NCBI GenBank assembly: GCA_012523465.1
Contig: JAAYIK010000028.1
Span: forward strand, 186,001-250,000
Length of the DNA stretch: 64,000 bases
Direction of reading: 5' to 3'
Source: Lysobacteraceae bacterium
GTDB taxonomy: Bacteria > Pseudomonadota > Gammaproteobacteria > Nitrococcales > AK92
Part shown: positions 9,181 through 20,801 of the stretch, piece by piece
Layout: every line of letters starts with the position of its first letter
Position numbering within the stretch: position 1 is the stretch's first letter
Notes under the pieces: model-generated
What the model saw: only the letters and a program-made list of their open reading frames with translations
Told to the model about the DNA's origin: nothing
Database searches by the model: none
Made by a program: the position numbers and the translations under genes

Positions 9181-9288
9181 GTTCCCCCCCTGTCGAGACT
9201 GCCGCCACACCCCGGCGGCCTCTCCAGCCGATCTGAGCGGGGGATTGTACGCCACCTCGGCCGGCGCCGCGGGATTGACCGGGCGCCC

Positions 9289-9317
9289 TTGCGCAACGGG
9301 AGGAAATCCTTTATCGC
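9289..9317 (+). promoter_or_regulatory. candidate promoter of H-NS-family gene 1
   Basis: TTGCGC (9289-9294), a 17-bp spacer and TATCGC (9312-9317), about 34 bp before the ATG, which has its own GGGAG ribosome site. Confidence 0.45.
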
Positions 9318-9351
9318 TAGGCCTAATTCGGACGTATCAGGGAGCACCAAG

Positions 9352-9684
9352 ATGGATCTCAGCAAATTGTCTCTGGCCGAACTCGTCGACCTGCGCCGCA
9401 AGATCGAGCAGGAGCTGCGGCAGCGCCATGCCCGCGACCCCAAGGGCACCGAATACGGCCTGCGCAACCTGGCCGACGACTGGGGAGCGGCGATTGCTGA
9501 CCTGCTGTCCGGCTCCGTCGCCGAGTCCAAGTACCTTCCGCCGGAAGACGTCCCGCGCTACCGGCATCCCATCGACCCGCGCCTGACCTGGTCCGGCACC
9601 GGCGCCAAGCCAGAGTGGGTCCGCCAGTGGGAGCGCAGCGGCCGCAGCCTGGAAGAGCTGGAGATCAAGCAGCCGCAGCAATGA
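9352..9684 (+). CDS. H-NS-family protein with altered DNA-binding loop (paralogue 1)
   Basis: A 110-residue H-NS/histone-like protein. It has an N-terminal oligomerisation helix (MDLSKLSLAELVDLRRKIEQ) and a C-terminal domain beginning RYRHPIDPRLTWSGTG. The family loop that enters the DNA minor groove is normally G-R-G-R/K-K-P; here it reads GTGAKPEWV, with two basic positions lost and Glu after Pro. Its paralogue at 51495-51812 keeps the canonical GRGRKPKWV. This copy may therefore bind DNA weakly and act mainly by co-oligomerising with other H-NS proteins (inference). GGGAG precedes the ATG. It is convergent with glpV, with a hairpin between. Confidence 0.9.
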   Translation: MDLSKLSLAELVDLRRKIEQELRQRHARDPKGTEYGLRNLADDWGAAIADLLSGSVAESKYLPPEDVPRYRHPIDPRLTWSGTGAKPEWVRQWERSGRSLEELEIKQPQQ

Positions 9685-9762
9685 CCGCAAGCGGTCCTGG
9701 CAAGGCGGTGGCGTTGCCTGGCACACCGCGCCGATCCCGCCACCAGGAACGCACGGCAGGCA

Positions 9763-9788
9763 CGACGGGCAGCTCAGGCTGCCCGTCG
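9763..9788. terminator. hairpin terminator between convergent genes
   Basis: Perfect 11-bp stem (CGACGGGCAGC with its complement) and TCAG loop. It sits between the H-NS gene and glpV and could serve either strand; there is no strong T-run. Confidence 0.6.
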
Positions 9789-9804
9789 CGGTTCTATCCA
9801 GGCT

Positions 9805-11553
<1,749 letters not shown>

Positions 11554-11679
11554 GACTCACTCCTTGACGATGCTCGAACATCCTCGTTCTCCTGCCGCGA
11601 CACTACGCCCGCGGCTCTTGCTCCGGCGCAACCTACCCGCCGGCGTCAGGCCTGCGCCTGAAGACGTCGCCGCCGCGCC

Positions 11680-11955
11680 TCAACCCCAGCGCAGCAGCAC
11701 CAGCAACCAGACCACCGACAAGGCGAACGCCCACCAGAGGCTGACCGCCTCGGTCAGCGCCAGCCAAGCCAGGTGGATGTAGGCCGCCGACAGCAGCCCG
11801 ATGAACAGCCGATCGCCCCTGGTGGTGGGGATGGGCAGAAAGCCCTTGCGCTCCACGCTGGGCGAGACTACTTGCCAGATGGTCATCAGCAGCAACAGCA
11901 CGCCGATGCCGCTGAAGAAGACGATGGTGGGCAGCGTCCATGCCATCCACTCCAT
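11680..11955 (-). CDS. small membrane protein of the glycerol ABC operon (DUF2160-like)
   Basis: A 91-residue protein with three probable membrane segments (roughly residues 5-25, 45-65 and 70-90). Small membrane proteins of this type (DUF2160) sit between glpQ and glpV in glycerol ABC operons, so it is probably an accessory subunit of the transporter. The start MEWMAW at 11955 is chosen because GGAGCG lies upstream and because the longer 101-residue form would overlap the glpQ end. A name such as glpU may apply, but I am not certain of it. Confidence 0.78.
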   Translation of the reverse strand: MEWMAWTLPTIVFFSGIGVLLLLMTIWQVVSPSVERKGFLPIPTTRGDRLFIGLLSAAYIHLAWLALTEAVSLWWAFALSVVWLLVLLRWG

Positions 11956-11965
11956 GACCGCGCTC

Positions 11966-12763
11966 CTATACCCGGCCCAGGGCAAAGCCCTTGGCGATGT
12001 GATTGCGCACGAACCAGATCACCAGCGCGCCCGGAATCAGCGTCAGCACCCCAGCTGCGGTCAGCACACCCCAGTCCAGACCCGAGGCGCTGACGGTGCG
12101 GGTCATCACCGCAGCGATGGGCTTGGCGTTGACCGACGTCAGCGTGCGCGCCAGCAGCAACTCCACCCAGCTGAACATGAAGCAGAAGAAAGCGGTCACG
12201 CCCACCCCGGCGCGGATCAGTGGCAGGAAGATCGTGAGAAAGAAGCGCGGGAAGCTGTAGCCGTCGAGATAGGCCGTCTCGTCGATCTCCTTCGGCACGC
12301 CGGACATGAAGCCCTCAAGAATCCACACGGCCAGTGGCACGTTGAACAGCATGTGGGCGAGCGCGACCGCGATGTGGGTGTCGAACAGCCCGACGCTGGA
12401 GTAAAGCTGAAAGAACGGCAGCAGAAACACCGCCGGCGGCGCCATGCGGTTGGTCAACAGCCAGAAGAAGAGATGCTTGTCGCCCAGGAAGCGAAAGCGC
12501 GAGAAGGCGTAGGCCGCCGGCAACGCCACCAGCAGTGACATGACAGTGTTCAGGCTGACGTAGATGATGGAGTTGAGATAGCCGCTGTACCAGGCTGGAT
12601 CGGAGAAGATGGTCCGATAGTTGTCGAAGGTGAGGCTCTTTGGCACCAGCGAGAACGTGGTCAGGGTCTCTGCCGTCGTCTTCAGCGACATGTTCACCAT
12701 CCAGTACAACGGCAGCATCAGGAACAGGATGTACGCCAGTAGGACCAGGTAGCGGATTCTCAT
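11966..12763 (-). CDS. glpQ: glycerol ABC transporter permease
   Basis: A 265-residue inner-membrane permease of the MalG type with about six transmembrane segments. The EAA loop that docks the ATPase is visible in GVPKEIDETAYLDGYSFPR, in the third cytoplasmic region. It starts two bases after the stop of the first permease, so the two are co-translated. Together with glpP it forms the glycerol channel driven by the glpS and glpT ATPases. Substrate inference comes from the linked glycerol genes. Confidence 0.9.
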   Translation of the reverse strand: MRIRYLVLLAYILFLMLPLYWMVNMSLKTTAETLTTFSLVPKSLTFDNYRTIFSDPAWYSGYLNSIIYVSLNTVMSLLVALPAAYAFSRFRFLGDKHLFFWLLTNRMAPPAVFLLPFFQLYSSVGLFDTHIAVALAHMLFNVPLAVWILEGFMSGVPKEIDETAYLDGYSFPRFFLTIFLPLIRAGVGVTAFFCFMFSWVELLLARTLTSVNAKPIAAVMTRTVSASGLDWGVLTAAGVLTLIPGALVIWFVRNHIAKGFALGRV

Positions 12764-12765
12764 GA

Positions 12766-13627
<862 letters not shown>

Positions 13628-13635
<8 letters not shown>

Positions 13636-14734
13636 GCCCGCCTCCTGGAATGATGAGCCGTCCGTCGGCATACAACAGGGTCCGCTCCGGGGGAAAACGC
13701 AGCCAGGCCTGTTCGCTCGGCAGCTCGCTGCCCTCCGGCAGCCGCAGCTTGAGCGTCCTGCGCCCCAGGACCACCGTCACCAGCACGTGCCCGCCCAGGT
13801 CTTCCACCGCCGCGATGCGGGCCGGCACGCCGTCCGCCGTCACCTGCCGCTGCAGCTGTAGGAACTCCGGCCGGATGCCCAGCTCCAGCGTGCGCGCGCT
13901 ACGGGCAGCCTGGGCAGCCAGCTGCGGCGCCAGCGGGATGCGGTGCTCGCCGTCGACTACCGCCGAGTTACCGGCGATCGTAACCGGCAGCAAATTCATG
14001 CCCGGGCTGCCGATGAAATAACCCACGAAGGTATGCTCCGGCCGCTCGAACAGCTCCTGGGGCGTACCAACCTGCACCACCTGCCCCTCGTACATCACCA
14101 CCACCTTTTCCGCGAAAGTCAGCGCCTCGGTCTGGTCGTGGGTGACGTAGACCATGGTCGGCCGCAGCCGCTGGTGGATCTCCTTGAGTTTGCCCCGCAG
14201 CCGCCACTTCAGGTGCGGATCGATCACGGTGAGCGGTTCATCGAACAGGATGGCCGCCACGTCCTCCCGCACCAGCCCCCGACCCATGGAGATCAGCTGC
14301 TTGCCATCGGCGCCAAGGCTGCGCCCGGGCCGCTGCAACGCCGCGGTCAGCTCCAGCATCTCGGCCACCTCGAGCACCCGGCGGTGGATTTCTGCCTTGG
14401 GTAGCTTGCGGTTGCGCAGGGGGAAGGCGAGGTTGTCGTACACCGTCATGGCGTCATAGATGACCGGGAACTGGAACACCTGAGCGATGTTGCGCTGCTG
14501 AGGCGGCAACGCCGTCACGTCCCGGCCGTCGAACAGCACCCGGCCCTCGGTCGGTTGCAGCAGCCCGGAGACGATGTTCAGCAAGGTAGTCTTGCCGCAG
14601 CCGGACGGACCCAGCAGGGCATAGGCGCCACCATCCTCCCACACGTGATCCAGCCGGCGCAGGGCGTAATCCTCGGGCCGGGTCGGCCTGCCGCCGTAGG
14701 CATGGGCGAGCTGCTGCAGCTGGATGCGCGCCAC
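13628..14734 (-). CDS. glpT: glycerol ABC transporter ATP-binding protein with degenerate signature motif
   Basis: A 368-residue ABC ATPase with a C-terminal regulatory (TOBE-like) domain. Walker A is GPSGCGKT (42-49) and Walker B ILFDEPLTVIDP. The ABC signature (usually LSGGQ) is replaced by LGADGKQ in GRSLGADGKQLISMGRG; similar ADxKQ loops occur in GlpT-type ATPases. With the canonical GlpS this suggests an asymmetric heterodimer with one fully competent ATP site (inference). Translation begins with GTG three bases after the glpS stop. Confidence 0.9.
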
Positions 14735-14737
14735 GCC

Positions 14738-15829
14738 TCAAACCCTCCCCGCCGCCCATGGCTCCGGCGCCGCCACCAAGCGGCCGGCCGGATCGAAAGC
14801 GAACAGCCGCGCTGGATCCAGGTGCATGGTCACCCCGCTGCCGATGGGCAGCAGATGGACCCCGGGCTGCTGGATCACCCAGTCGACGTCATGGTGGCGG
14901 ACGTGGATAAAGGTTTCCGAGCCAGTGACCTCCGGCACCACCACCCGGGCTGGCACCGCCACCTCGGCCTCGCTGCGGCGCACTATCGACAAATGGCTGG
15001 GGCGGATGCCAAAGCGATAGGCCCCGGACGGTAACTGCCGCAGGTGCGGCGGCAGAGGCAGCCGGGTGCTGTCGCCGAGCCGAACCTCGCCGTCGAGCCG
15101 CCCCGGCACCACGTTCATGGGCGGATCGCTGAAGACGTAAGCAACGTGCTCGGTGGCGGGGTGGTGATAGACCTGCAGCGTCGGCCCGTACTGGATCAGG
15201 CGACCGGCTTGCAGCACGGCGGTGTTGCCCCCCAGCGCCAGCGCCTCGAGCGGATCGGTGGTGGCGTAGACGACGATGGAGCGGCGGCGAGCGAAGATCT
15301 CGCGCATCTCGGCCCGCAGCTCTTCCCGCAGTTTGTAGTCCAGGTTGACCAGCGGCTCGTCCAGCAACAGCAGGTCGGCGTCCCGCACCAGCGCCCGCGC
15401 CATCGCCGTGCGCTGCTGCTGGCCGCCGGAAAGCTCGCTCGGCAGGCGGTCGAGCAGATGGTCGATGTGCAGCCGCTCGGCTTCCTCGCGCACGCGCCGG
15501 TCGATCTCGCGGCGGGGCAGACCAGCGATGCGCAGCGGTGAGGCGATGTTGTCGTAGACCGTCATGGACGGGTAGTTGATGAACTGTTGATAGACCATGG
15601 CGACGTTGCGCTTGCGCACCGGCACCTCGGTCACGTCGCGGCCGTGCATGAACACCCGTCCGCGGTCTGGCCTCTCCAGCCCCGCTATCAGCCGCATCAG
15701 CGTGGTCTTGCCGGCCAACGTCAGCCCCAGCAGCACGTTGAAGCTGCCCGGCTCCAGCGTCAGGCTGACATCGTCTATCCAGGTCTCGCCGCCAACCGTC
15801 TTGCTGATTCCCTTCAGCTGCAGGCTCAT
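14738..15829 (-). CDS. glpS: glycerol ABC transporter ATP-binding protein
   Basis: A 363-residue ABC ATPase with Walker A GLTLAGKT (35-42), a canonical signature LSGGQQQRTAMARAL, Walker B LLLLDEPLVNLD and a C-terminal TOBE-type domain. It starts four bases after the glpD stop and is the first transporter gene of the operon. It partners the divergent GlpT ATPase. Glycerol as substrate follows from the flanking glpD, glpR and glpK. Confidence 0.9.
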   Translation of the reverse strand: MSLQLKGISKTVGGETWIDDVSLTLEPGSFNVLLGLTLAGKTTLMRLIAGLERPDRGRVFMHGRDVTEVPVRKRNVAMVYQQFINYPSMTVYDNIASPLRIAGLPRREIDRRVREEAERLHIDHLLDRLPSELSGGQQQRTAMARALVRDADLLLLDEPLVNLDYKLREELRAEMREIFARRRSIVVYATTDPLEALALGGNTAVLQAGRLIQYGPTLQVYHHPATEHVAYVFSDPPMNVVPGRLDGEVRLGDSTRLPLPPHLRQLPSGAYRFGIRPSHLSIVRRSEAEVAVPARVVVPEVTGSETFIHVRHHDVDWVIQQPGVHLLPIGSGVTMHLDPARLFAFDPAGRLVAAPEPWAAGRV

Positions 15830-15833
15830 GGTG

Positions 15834-17369
15834 CTAGTTCCTCAGCCCCTGTCCAGCCGACGTCGTCAGCGGTGCCGGCTCCGCTTCCAGCCGCTGCTGC
15901 AGACGCGCCGCCTCGGTGGGCGGCAGCCTCAATCCAAGCTTAGTCCGGCGCCAGAGAATGTCATCGCTGCTACGCGCCCACTCGTGCGCGATCAGATAGC
16001 GCACCTCTCGCTCATAGAGATCCGCACCGTAGTGCTGGCCCAGATCGGCCAGGCTGGTCGCACCGTCCAGCAGCAATTCGCTGCGGCTGCCGTAGTTGCG
16101 GGCGTAGCGCAGCGCCAGAGGCGCTGGCAGCCAGGGATGGCGCTGGCAAAAGTCCTTGTGGAACGCGTCGAAGTCGGCCTGCGGCAGATCGCCTCCGGGC
16201 AAAGGCGCACCGGCGGTCCAGGAGCCGCGGCGGCGGCCGAGCAGGCTCTCGATGGCGCCCATGGCCTCTTCCGCCAAGCGCCGATAAGTGGTGATCTTGC
16301 CACCATAGACGGACAGTACGGGGGCCGCCGTGCGGTCCAGCTCCAGAGCGTAGTCGCGGGTCACGGCCGCAGGGTCGGCCACTTCATCCTCATCGTGCAG
16401 AGGGCGGACGCCGGCATAGCTCCAGACCACGTCATCCGGGCCGATCTGCTGGCGAAAGTAGCGATTGATGGCGTCGCACAAATAGGCCACCTCATCGGCG
16501 TCGATCGCGACCGTGGCGGGATCGCCCGTGAACGGCACGTCGGTGGTGCCGACCAGGGTGTAGTCCTGCTCGAAGGGGATGGCGAAGACGATGCGCCTAT
16601 CCGGGTTCTGGAAGATATAGCAGTAGCCGTGCTGGAAAAGCCGGGGCACGACGATGTGGCTGCCCTTGACCAGGCGCACGTCGGTCCCGGCGGTGAGGCC
16701 AGCGATCTGCTCCAGAAAGCGCCTGACCCAAGGGCCGGTCGCGTTCACCAGGCAGGCCGCGGTCACTCGGCGCTCGCTGCCGTCAGCGGCCTGCAGGCGG
16801 AGCCGCCAGCGCTTCGCTCCGCGCTCGGCAGCAGTGCAACGGGTGCGCGGCAGGATCGCGGCGCCTCGCTCGGCGGCGTCCATGGCATTGAGCACCACCA
16901 GCCGCGCATCCTGCACCCAGCAATCGGAGTACTCGAAACCCCGCTTCAGCTCCGGCCGCAGCGGCAGTCCGGCCGGATGGCGATGCAGATCAATCGCCCG
17001 TGAGCCCGGCAGCAGCCGGCGCTTGCCCAAGCGGTCGTAGAGCAGCAGCCCGAGCCGGATTAGCCAGGCCGGGCGCAGCGTGGGCTGGTGCGGCATGACG
17101 AAGCGCAGCGGCCAGATGATGTGCGGCGCGTTGCGCAGCAACACTTCGCGCTCCGTCAGCGCCTTGCTGACCAAGGAAAACTCGTAGTGCTCCAGATAGC
17201 GCAGGCCGCCATGGATGAGCTTGGTGCTGGCGGAAGAGGTGTGGGCGGCCAGGTCATCCTGTTCGCAAAGGAGCACCGAGAAGCCGCGCCCTGCCGCATC
17301 CCGGGCGATGCCGACCCCGTTGATGCCGCCGCCGACCACCACCAAATCGTAGTGCCGCTCCCGCTCCAT
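15834..17369 (-). CDS. glpD: glycerol-3-phosphate dehydrogenase (FAD, aerobic)
   Basis: A 511-residue membrane-associated flavoenzyme that oxidises glycerol 3-phosphate to dihydroxyacetone phosphate and passes electrons to quinone. The FAD-binding dinucleotide fold is at the N-terminus (DLVVVGGGINGVGIARDAAG). GlpD motifs follow: SSASTKLIHGGLRYLE, GTTDVPFTGDP and the C-terminal GGKITTYRRLAE. The gene heads the glycerol transport operon. Its promoter overlaps a GlpR-type operator (17442-17455), so it should be induced by glycerol 3-phosphate. Confidence 0.96.
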   Translation of the reverse strand: MERERHYDLVVVGGGINGVGIARDAAGRGFSVLLCEQDDLAAHTSSASTKLIHGGLRYLEHYEFSLVSKALTEREVLLRNAPHIIWPLRFVMPHQPTLRPAWLIRLGLLLYDRLGKRRLLPGSRAIDLHRHPAGLPLRPELKRGFEYSDCWVQDARLVVLNAMDAAERGAAILPRTRCTAAERGAKRWRLRLQAADGSERRVTAACLVNATGPWVRRFLEQIAGLTAGTDVRLVKGSHIVVPRLFQHGYCYIFQNPDRRIVFAIPFEQDYTLVGTTDVPFTGDPATVAIDADEVAYLCDAINRYFRQQIGPDDVVWSYAGVRPLHDEDEVADPAAVTRDYALELDRTAAPVLSVYGGKITTYRRLAEEAMGAIESLLGRRRGSWTAGAPLPGGDLPQADFDAFHKDFCQRHPWLPAPLALRYARNYGSRSELLLDGATSLADLGQHYGADLYEREVRYLIAHEWARSSDDILWRRTKLGLRLPPTEAARLQQRLEAEPAPLTTSAGQGLRN

Positions 17370-17441
17370 CGCTAAGCCATCCCTGTCCAGCGCCGCCGGC
17401 CATGGCAGCCCCGCTCACGGCTCGGAGCCCGCAGTCGCGAG

Positions 17442-17455
17442 GTTCAAATTAGAAC
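17442..17455. promoter_or_regulatory. GlpR-type operator at the glpD promoter
   Basis: Inverted repeat GTTC-N6-GAAC, the same architecture as at 18331-18344. It fits the family of GlpR operators with TGTTCG/CGAACA half sites and overlaps the glpD -10 hexamer, a position suited to repression. Confidence 0.7.
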
Positions 17456-17481
17456 ATAGAACCGCGGGAATGTTTTGGCAA
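17453..17481 (-). promoter_or_regulatory. glpD operon promoter
   Basis: Minus-strand -35 TTGCCA (17481-17476), 17-bp spacer, -10 TATGTT (17458-17453), about 84 bp before the glpD ATG. The GlpR-type operator overlaps the -10 region. Confidence 0.6.
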
Positions 17482-17501
17482 GTTGAACATTTTCTCCTTA
17501 T

Positions 17502-18284
17502 TTAGGTTCGGTTTTGATCAGCTGCTGCGATGTGCAGTTGCACGCCCGCTTCCGCCAAGGCAGCAGCCAGCCGCGGCGGCGGCTCGACGTCGGTGAACAG
17601 GGCATCGACCATCGACACCGGCCCCAGCCGCACCAGGGCGTGGCGGCCGAACTTGCTGTGATCCGCCGCCAGCCAGGTCTGGCGGGCGTTGGCAATGGCC
17701 GCCTGCAGCACGTTGATCTCGTGGAAGTCGAAATCCAACAACGTGCCGTCGCTGTCGATGCCGGAGATGCCGATCAGGGCGAGATCGACCCGAAACTGGC
17801 GAAAGAAGTCGACAGTGCTCTCGCCGGTGATGCCGTGGTCGCGGCTACGCACCACGCCGCCCGCCAGGATCACCTCGCAGTCCTGGTAGCCGCTCATCAG
17901 CATGGCGACGTGCATGTTGTTGGTGATCACCCGCAGCCCCCTGTGGCCGTGCAGGGCGCGGGCGATTTCCTCGGTGGTGGTGCCGAGGGTGATGAACAGC
18001 GATGCCTGATCCGGAACCTGCGCCGCCAGCAGCCGGGCTATCCGCCGCTTCTCTTCCAGATTCAGCACTTTGCGCGCGGTATAGGCCAGGTTCTCGACGC
18101 TGGAGGGCAGCCCGGCGCCGCCATGGTAGCGGCGCAGTAGACGTTGCTTACAGAGCGCATTGATGTCGCGGCGGATGGTTTGGGTAGTGACGTCGAAGCG
18201 CTGCGCCAGCGCCTCGATGGAGACGAAGCCCTGCTTGCGAACCAGCTCCAGGATTTCCTTTTGTCGCGCGTTCAATTCCTGCAT
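17502..18284 (-). CDS. glpR: DeoR-family transcriptional regulator of glycerol metabolism
   Basis: A 260-residue DeoR-family repressor. The N-terminal winged helix-turn-helix covers about residues 1-57 (ELNARQKEILELVRKQGFVS, ALAQRFDVTTQTIRRDI). The C-terminal sugar-phosphate sensor resembles other DeoR proteins, with ITNNMHVAMLM, LAGGVVR, GISGID and a terminal ADHSKFGR motif. The location between glpD and glpK and two matching operators identify it as GlpR. It would bind glycerol 3-phosphate and then release its operators. It has its own region upstream, separated from glpD by 132 bp that contains the glpD promoter. Confidence 0.93.
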   Translation of the reverse strand: MQELNARQKEILELVRKQGFVSIEALAQRFDVTTQTIRRDINALCKQRLLRRYHGGAGLPSSVENLAYTARKVLNLEEKRRIARLLAAQVPDQASLFITLGTTTEEIARALHGHRGLRVITNNMHVAMLMSGYQDCEVILAGGVVRSRDHGITGESTVDFFRQFRVDLALIGISGIDSDGTLLDFDFHEINVLQAAIANARQTWLAADHSKFGRHALVRLGPVSMVDALFTDVEPPPRLAAALAEAGVQLHIAAADQNRT

Positions 18285-18330
18285 GCTGCGGCCACCTTCG
18301 CTGCTTGCTGCCTGACAAGATAGCGCCTAA

Positions 18331-18344
18331 GTTCGAATATGAAC
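18331..18344. promoter_or_regulatory. GlpR-type operator between glpR and glpK
   Basis: GTTCGAATATGAAC, an inverted repeat GTTC-N6-GAAC in the divergent glpR/glpK region, matching the operator in front of glpD. It could repress glpK and autoregulate glpR. Confidence 0.7.
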
Positions 18345-18465
18345 ATCGCACTGGGCATTTTTTCCCATCCGACTACACTTGCCGCAGGAAAACCGGTCAA
18401 GGCAGGCGCCGCCGCGGCGGCAACGAACGCTCCGGCAGCGGAGCGCGGGCAGGAGGAGCGCGAGC

Positions 18466-19962
18466 ATGGCCAGTCAACCGCACATCCTGGCAATCGACCA
18501 GGGCACCACCAGCAGCCGCGCCATCGTGTTCAACAAGGACGGCGACATCGTCGCCCTGGCGCAGCAGGAATTCCCGCAGATCTACCCGGCTAGCGGCTGG
18601 GTCGAACATGACCCGGAAGCCATTTGGTCCTCCACCCTAGCGGTCTGCCGCGCGGCCCTCGACCAGGCCAGCCGCAAGGGCGCCGAGGTGGTTGCCGTCG
18701 GCATCACCAATCAGCGTGAGACCGCGCTGCTGTGGGAACGGGCCAGCGGTCGGGCGATCCACAATGCCATCGTCTGGCAGGACAGGCGCACCGCGGAGAT
18801 GTGTGCCGACCTCACGGCCCGCGGCCACGAACCCGGCATCATCCGCAAGACCGGCCTGCTGCTCGACCCCTATTTTTCCGCCACCAAGGTGGCCTGGATG
18901 CTGCGCCACGTACCGGGGGCAGCCGAGCGGGCCCAGCGCGGTGAGCTGGCCTTCGGCACGGTGGACAGTTTTCTGATCTGGCGCCTAACCAAAGGCAAGG
19001 TCCACGCCACCGACGCCACCAACGCCTCCCGCACTCTGCTCTACAACATCCACGCGCAGAGCTGGGACGACTCCTTGCTGGCGCTGTTCGACATTCCCGC
19101 CAGCGTGCTGCCCGAGGTCAGGGACAGCGCCGCCGCCTACGGGACCACCGATCCCGAGTGGTTCGGCCGCCCGCTGCCCATCCTCGGGGTGGCTGGCGAC
19201 CAGCAAGCGGCCCTGGTAGGGCAGGCCTGCTTCCGCCCCGGCATGGTCAAGAGCACCTACGGCACCGGCTGCTTCGCCCTCATCAACACCGGCGAAACGG
19301 CGGTGACCTCCAGGAATCGGCTGCTGACCACCGTCGCCTACCGCTGCGACAGCCGCACGGTTTACGCCCTGGAAGGCTCGATTTTCGTGGCCGGCGCCGC
19401 CATTCAGTGGCTGCGCGACCAGCTCGGGATCATCCGCACCGCTGCCGAGAGCGAGGGCCTGGCTGCCAGCCTCGCCTCCAACAACGGCGTCTATTTCGTC
19501 CCCGCCTTCACCGGCCTGGGCACGCCCTACTGGGACCCCAACGCCCGCGGCGCCATCTTCGGCCTGACCCGGGCCACCGGCATCGCCGACCTCGTCCGCG
19601 CCGCGCTGGAGTCGGTCTGCTACCAGACCCACGACCTGCTGGCCGCCATGGCCGGTGACAGCGCCACCAACCCCTCCACGCTACGGGTCGATGGTGGCAT
19701 GAGCGCCAACGACTGGCTGCTGCAGTTCCTGGCCGACGTCACCGGCACCAAGGTCGACCGCCCCCGCATCACCGAGACCACCGCGCTTGGCGCCGCCTAT
19801 CTCGCCGGCCTGCAGGCCGGCCTCTACGACTCCTTCGCCGAGCTCGAGCAGCACTGGCGCGCCGACCGCCGCTTCCAGCCCCGGCTGCAGAAGGCCGAGC
19901 GCGACCAGCTCCTGCACGGCTGGGCGAAAGCGGTCGCCCGGGTGCGGGAGAACCACGCCTGA
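18466..19962 (+). CDS. glpK: glycerol kinase
   Basis: A 498-residue FGGY-family kinase that phosphorylates glycerol to glycerol 3-phosphate. The N-terminal ATP-domain signature [13 protein letters not shown], the [14 protein letters not shown] region, [16 protein letters not shown] and the C-terminal [13 protein letters not shown] are all typical of GlpK. The start at 18466 is chosen by the AGGAGGAG site at 18451-18458; the longer in-frame form has an unstructured Arg/Ala-rich leader. It is divergent from glpR with a GlpR-type operator in the shared region. It feeds glpD and is supplied by the ABC transporter. Confidence 0.97.
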   Translation: MASQPHILAIDQGTTSSRAIVFNKDGDIVALAQQEFPQIYPASGWVEHDPEAIWSSTLAVCRAALDQASRKGAEVVAVGITNQRETALLWERASGRAIHNAIVWQDRRTAEMCADLTARGHEPGIIRKTGLLLDPYFSATKVAWMLRHVPGAAERAQRGELAFGTVDSFLIWRLTKGKVHATDATNASRTLLYNIHAQSWDDSLLALFDIPASVLPEVRDSAAAYGTTDPEWFGRPLPILGVAGDQQAALVGQACFRPGMVKSTYGTGCFALINTGETAVTSRNRLLTTVAYRCDSRTVYALEGSIFVAGAAIQWLRDQLGIIRTAAESEGLAASLASNNGVYFVPAFTGLGTPYWDPNARGAIFGLTRATGIADLVRAALESVCYQTHDLLAAMAGDSATNPSTLRVDGGMSANDWLLQFLADVTGTKVDRPRITETTALGAAYLAGLQAGLYDSFAELEQHWRADRRFQPRLQKAERDQLLHGWAKAVARVRENHA

Positions 19963-20003
19963 GGCGCGGCTGCGAGCCCTGCCAAGGCTTACAATGGGCA
20001 CTC

Positions 20004-20630
20004 ATGCCGAAGCCGGCGCAACGACGAGCTGCAGCGACAACGAATCCGATGTGGGACCAACGCTACGCCACCGATGAATTCGTCTACGGCACCGAGCCCA
20101 ACGACTTCCTGGTCGAGCACGCGCACCTGCTACAAGGCCCCGTGCTGAGCCTCGCCGAAGGCGAAGGTCGCAACGCGGTCTATCTGGCCTCCCTGGGGCT
20201 GGACGTGCTGGGGGTGGACGCCTCCGCCGTCGGCCTAGCGAAGGCGCAGCAGCTCGCCGCCGAGAAAGGCGTGACCATTCGCACCGAAGTCGCCGATCTG
20301 ACACGCTACACGCCGGCGCAAAGCTTCGGCGCCGTAGTCTCCATCTTCGCCCATCTTCCCAGCCAGGCCCGCAAGCGGCTGCATCGGCTGGTCGAGCAGG
20401 CGCTCAGGCCGGGCGGTATCGTCCTGCTGGAGGGCTACAGCAAGGATCAGCTCGGGCGCGGCACCGGCGGCCCCGGTGATCCGGACATGCTGCTGACCGC
20501 CGCCGAAATCGCGGCCGAGTTCCCCAACTGCACGCCGTTGCTGTGCCGCGAGATCAAGCGCGAGGTGATCGAAGGCAGGCTGCACACCGGCATGGCCAGC
20601 GTGGTGCAGTTCATCGGCAGGAAGAATTGA
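20004..20630 (+). CDS. class I SAM-dependent methyltransferase (TehB-like)
   Basis: Up to 208 residues. The body begins MWDQRYATDEFVYGTEPNDF, a hallmark of a widespread TehB-like methyltransferase group. Motif I is variant (LSLAEGEGRNAVYLASLG), followed by VLGVDASAVGL and a motif-IV-like region FGAVVSIFAHLP. Some relatives act on thiols or oxyanions, but the substrate cannot be read from sequence. Two starts are possible: 20004, 8 bp after a TACAAT -10-like hexamer (19990-19995) and lacking a ribosome site, or the internal MWDQRY at 20049. It lies 41 bp after glpK with no evident functional tie. Confidence 0.82.
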   Translation: MPKPAQRRAAATTNPMWDQRYATDEFVYGTEPNDFLVEHAHLLQGPVLSLAEGEGRNAVYLASLGLDVLGVDASAVGLAKAQQLAAEKGVTIRTEVADLTRYTPAQSFGAVVSIFAHLPSQARKRLHRLVEQALRPGGIVLLEGYSKDQLGRGTGGPGDPDMLLTAAEIAAEFPNCTPLLCREIKREVIEGRLHTGMASVVQFIGRKN

Positions 20631-20801
20631 TGCCGTCCGACCCCGGCACCGCCCTGCGCGCTGGCAGCGGACGTGCTAAGTTATTTCGATCAACGTCCAC
20701 CCGCCTTGACGCTCGGGGCAGCCGGCGGCTCCCTGCCTTTACGGCGGCACCCACACTCCCTAAGCTACGGCATTCAAATTTCCTAATAGGTCAAGATAAA
20801 G

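Noticed and set aside
20706-20800. Promoter TTGACG in front of the MoxR gene
   Set aside because: No acceptable -10 hexamer at 16-18 bp; only the -35-like sequence is good.
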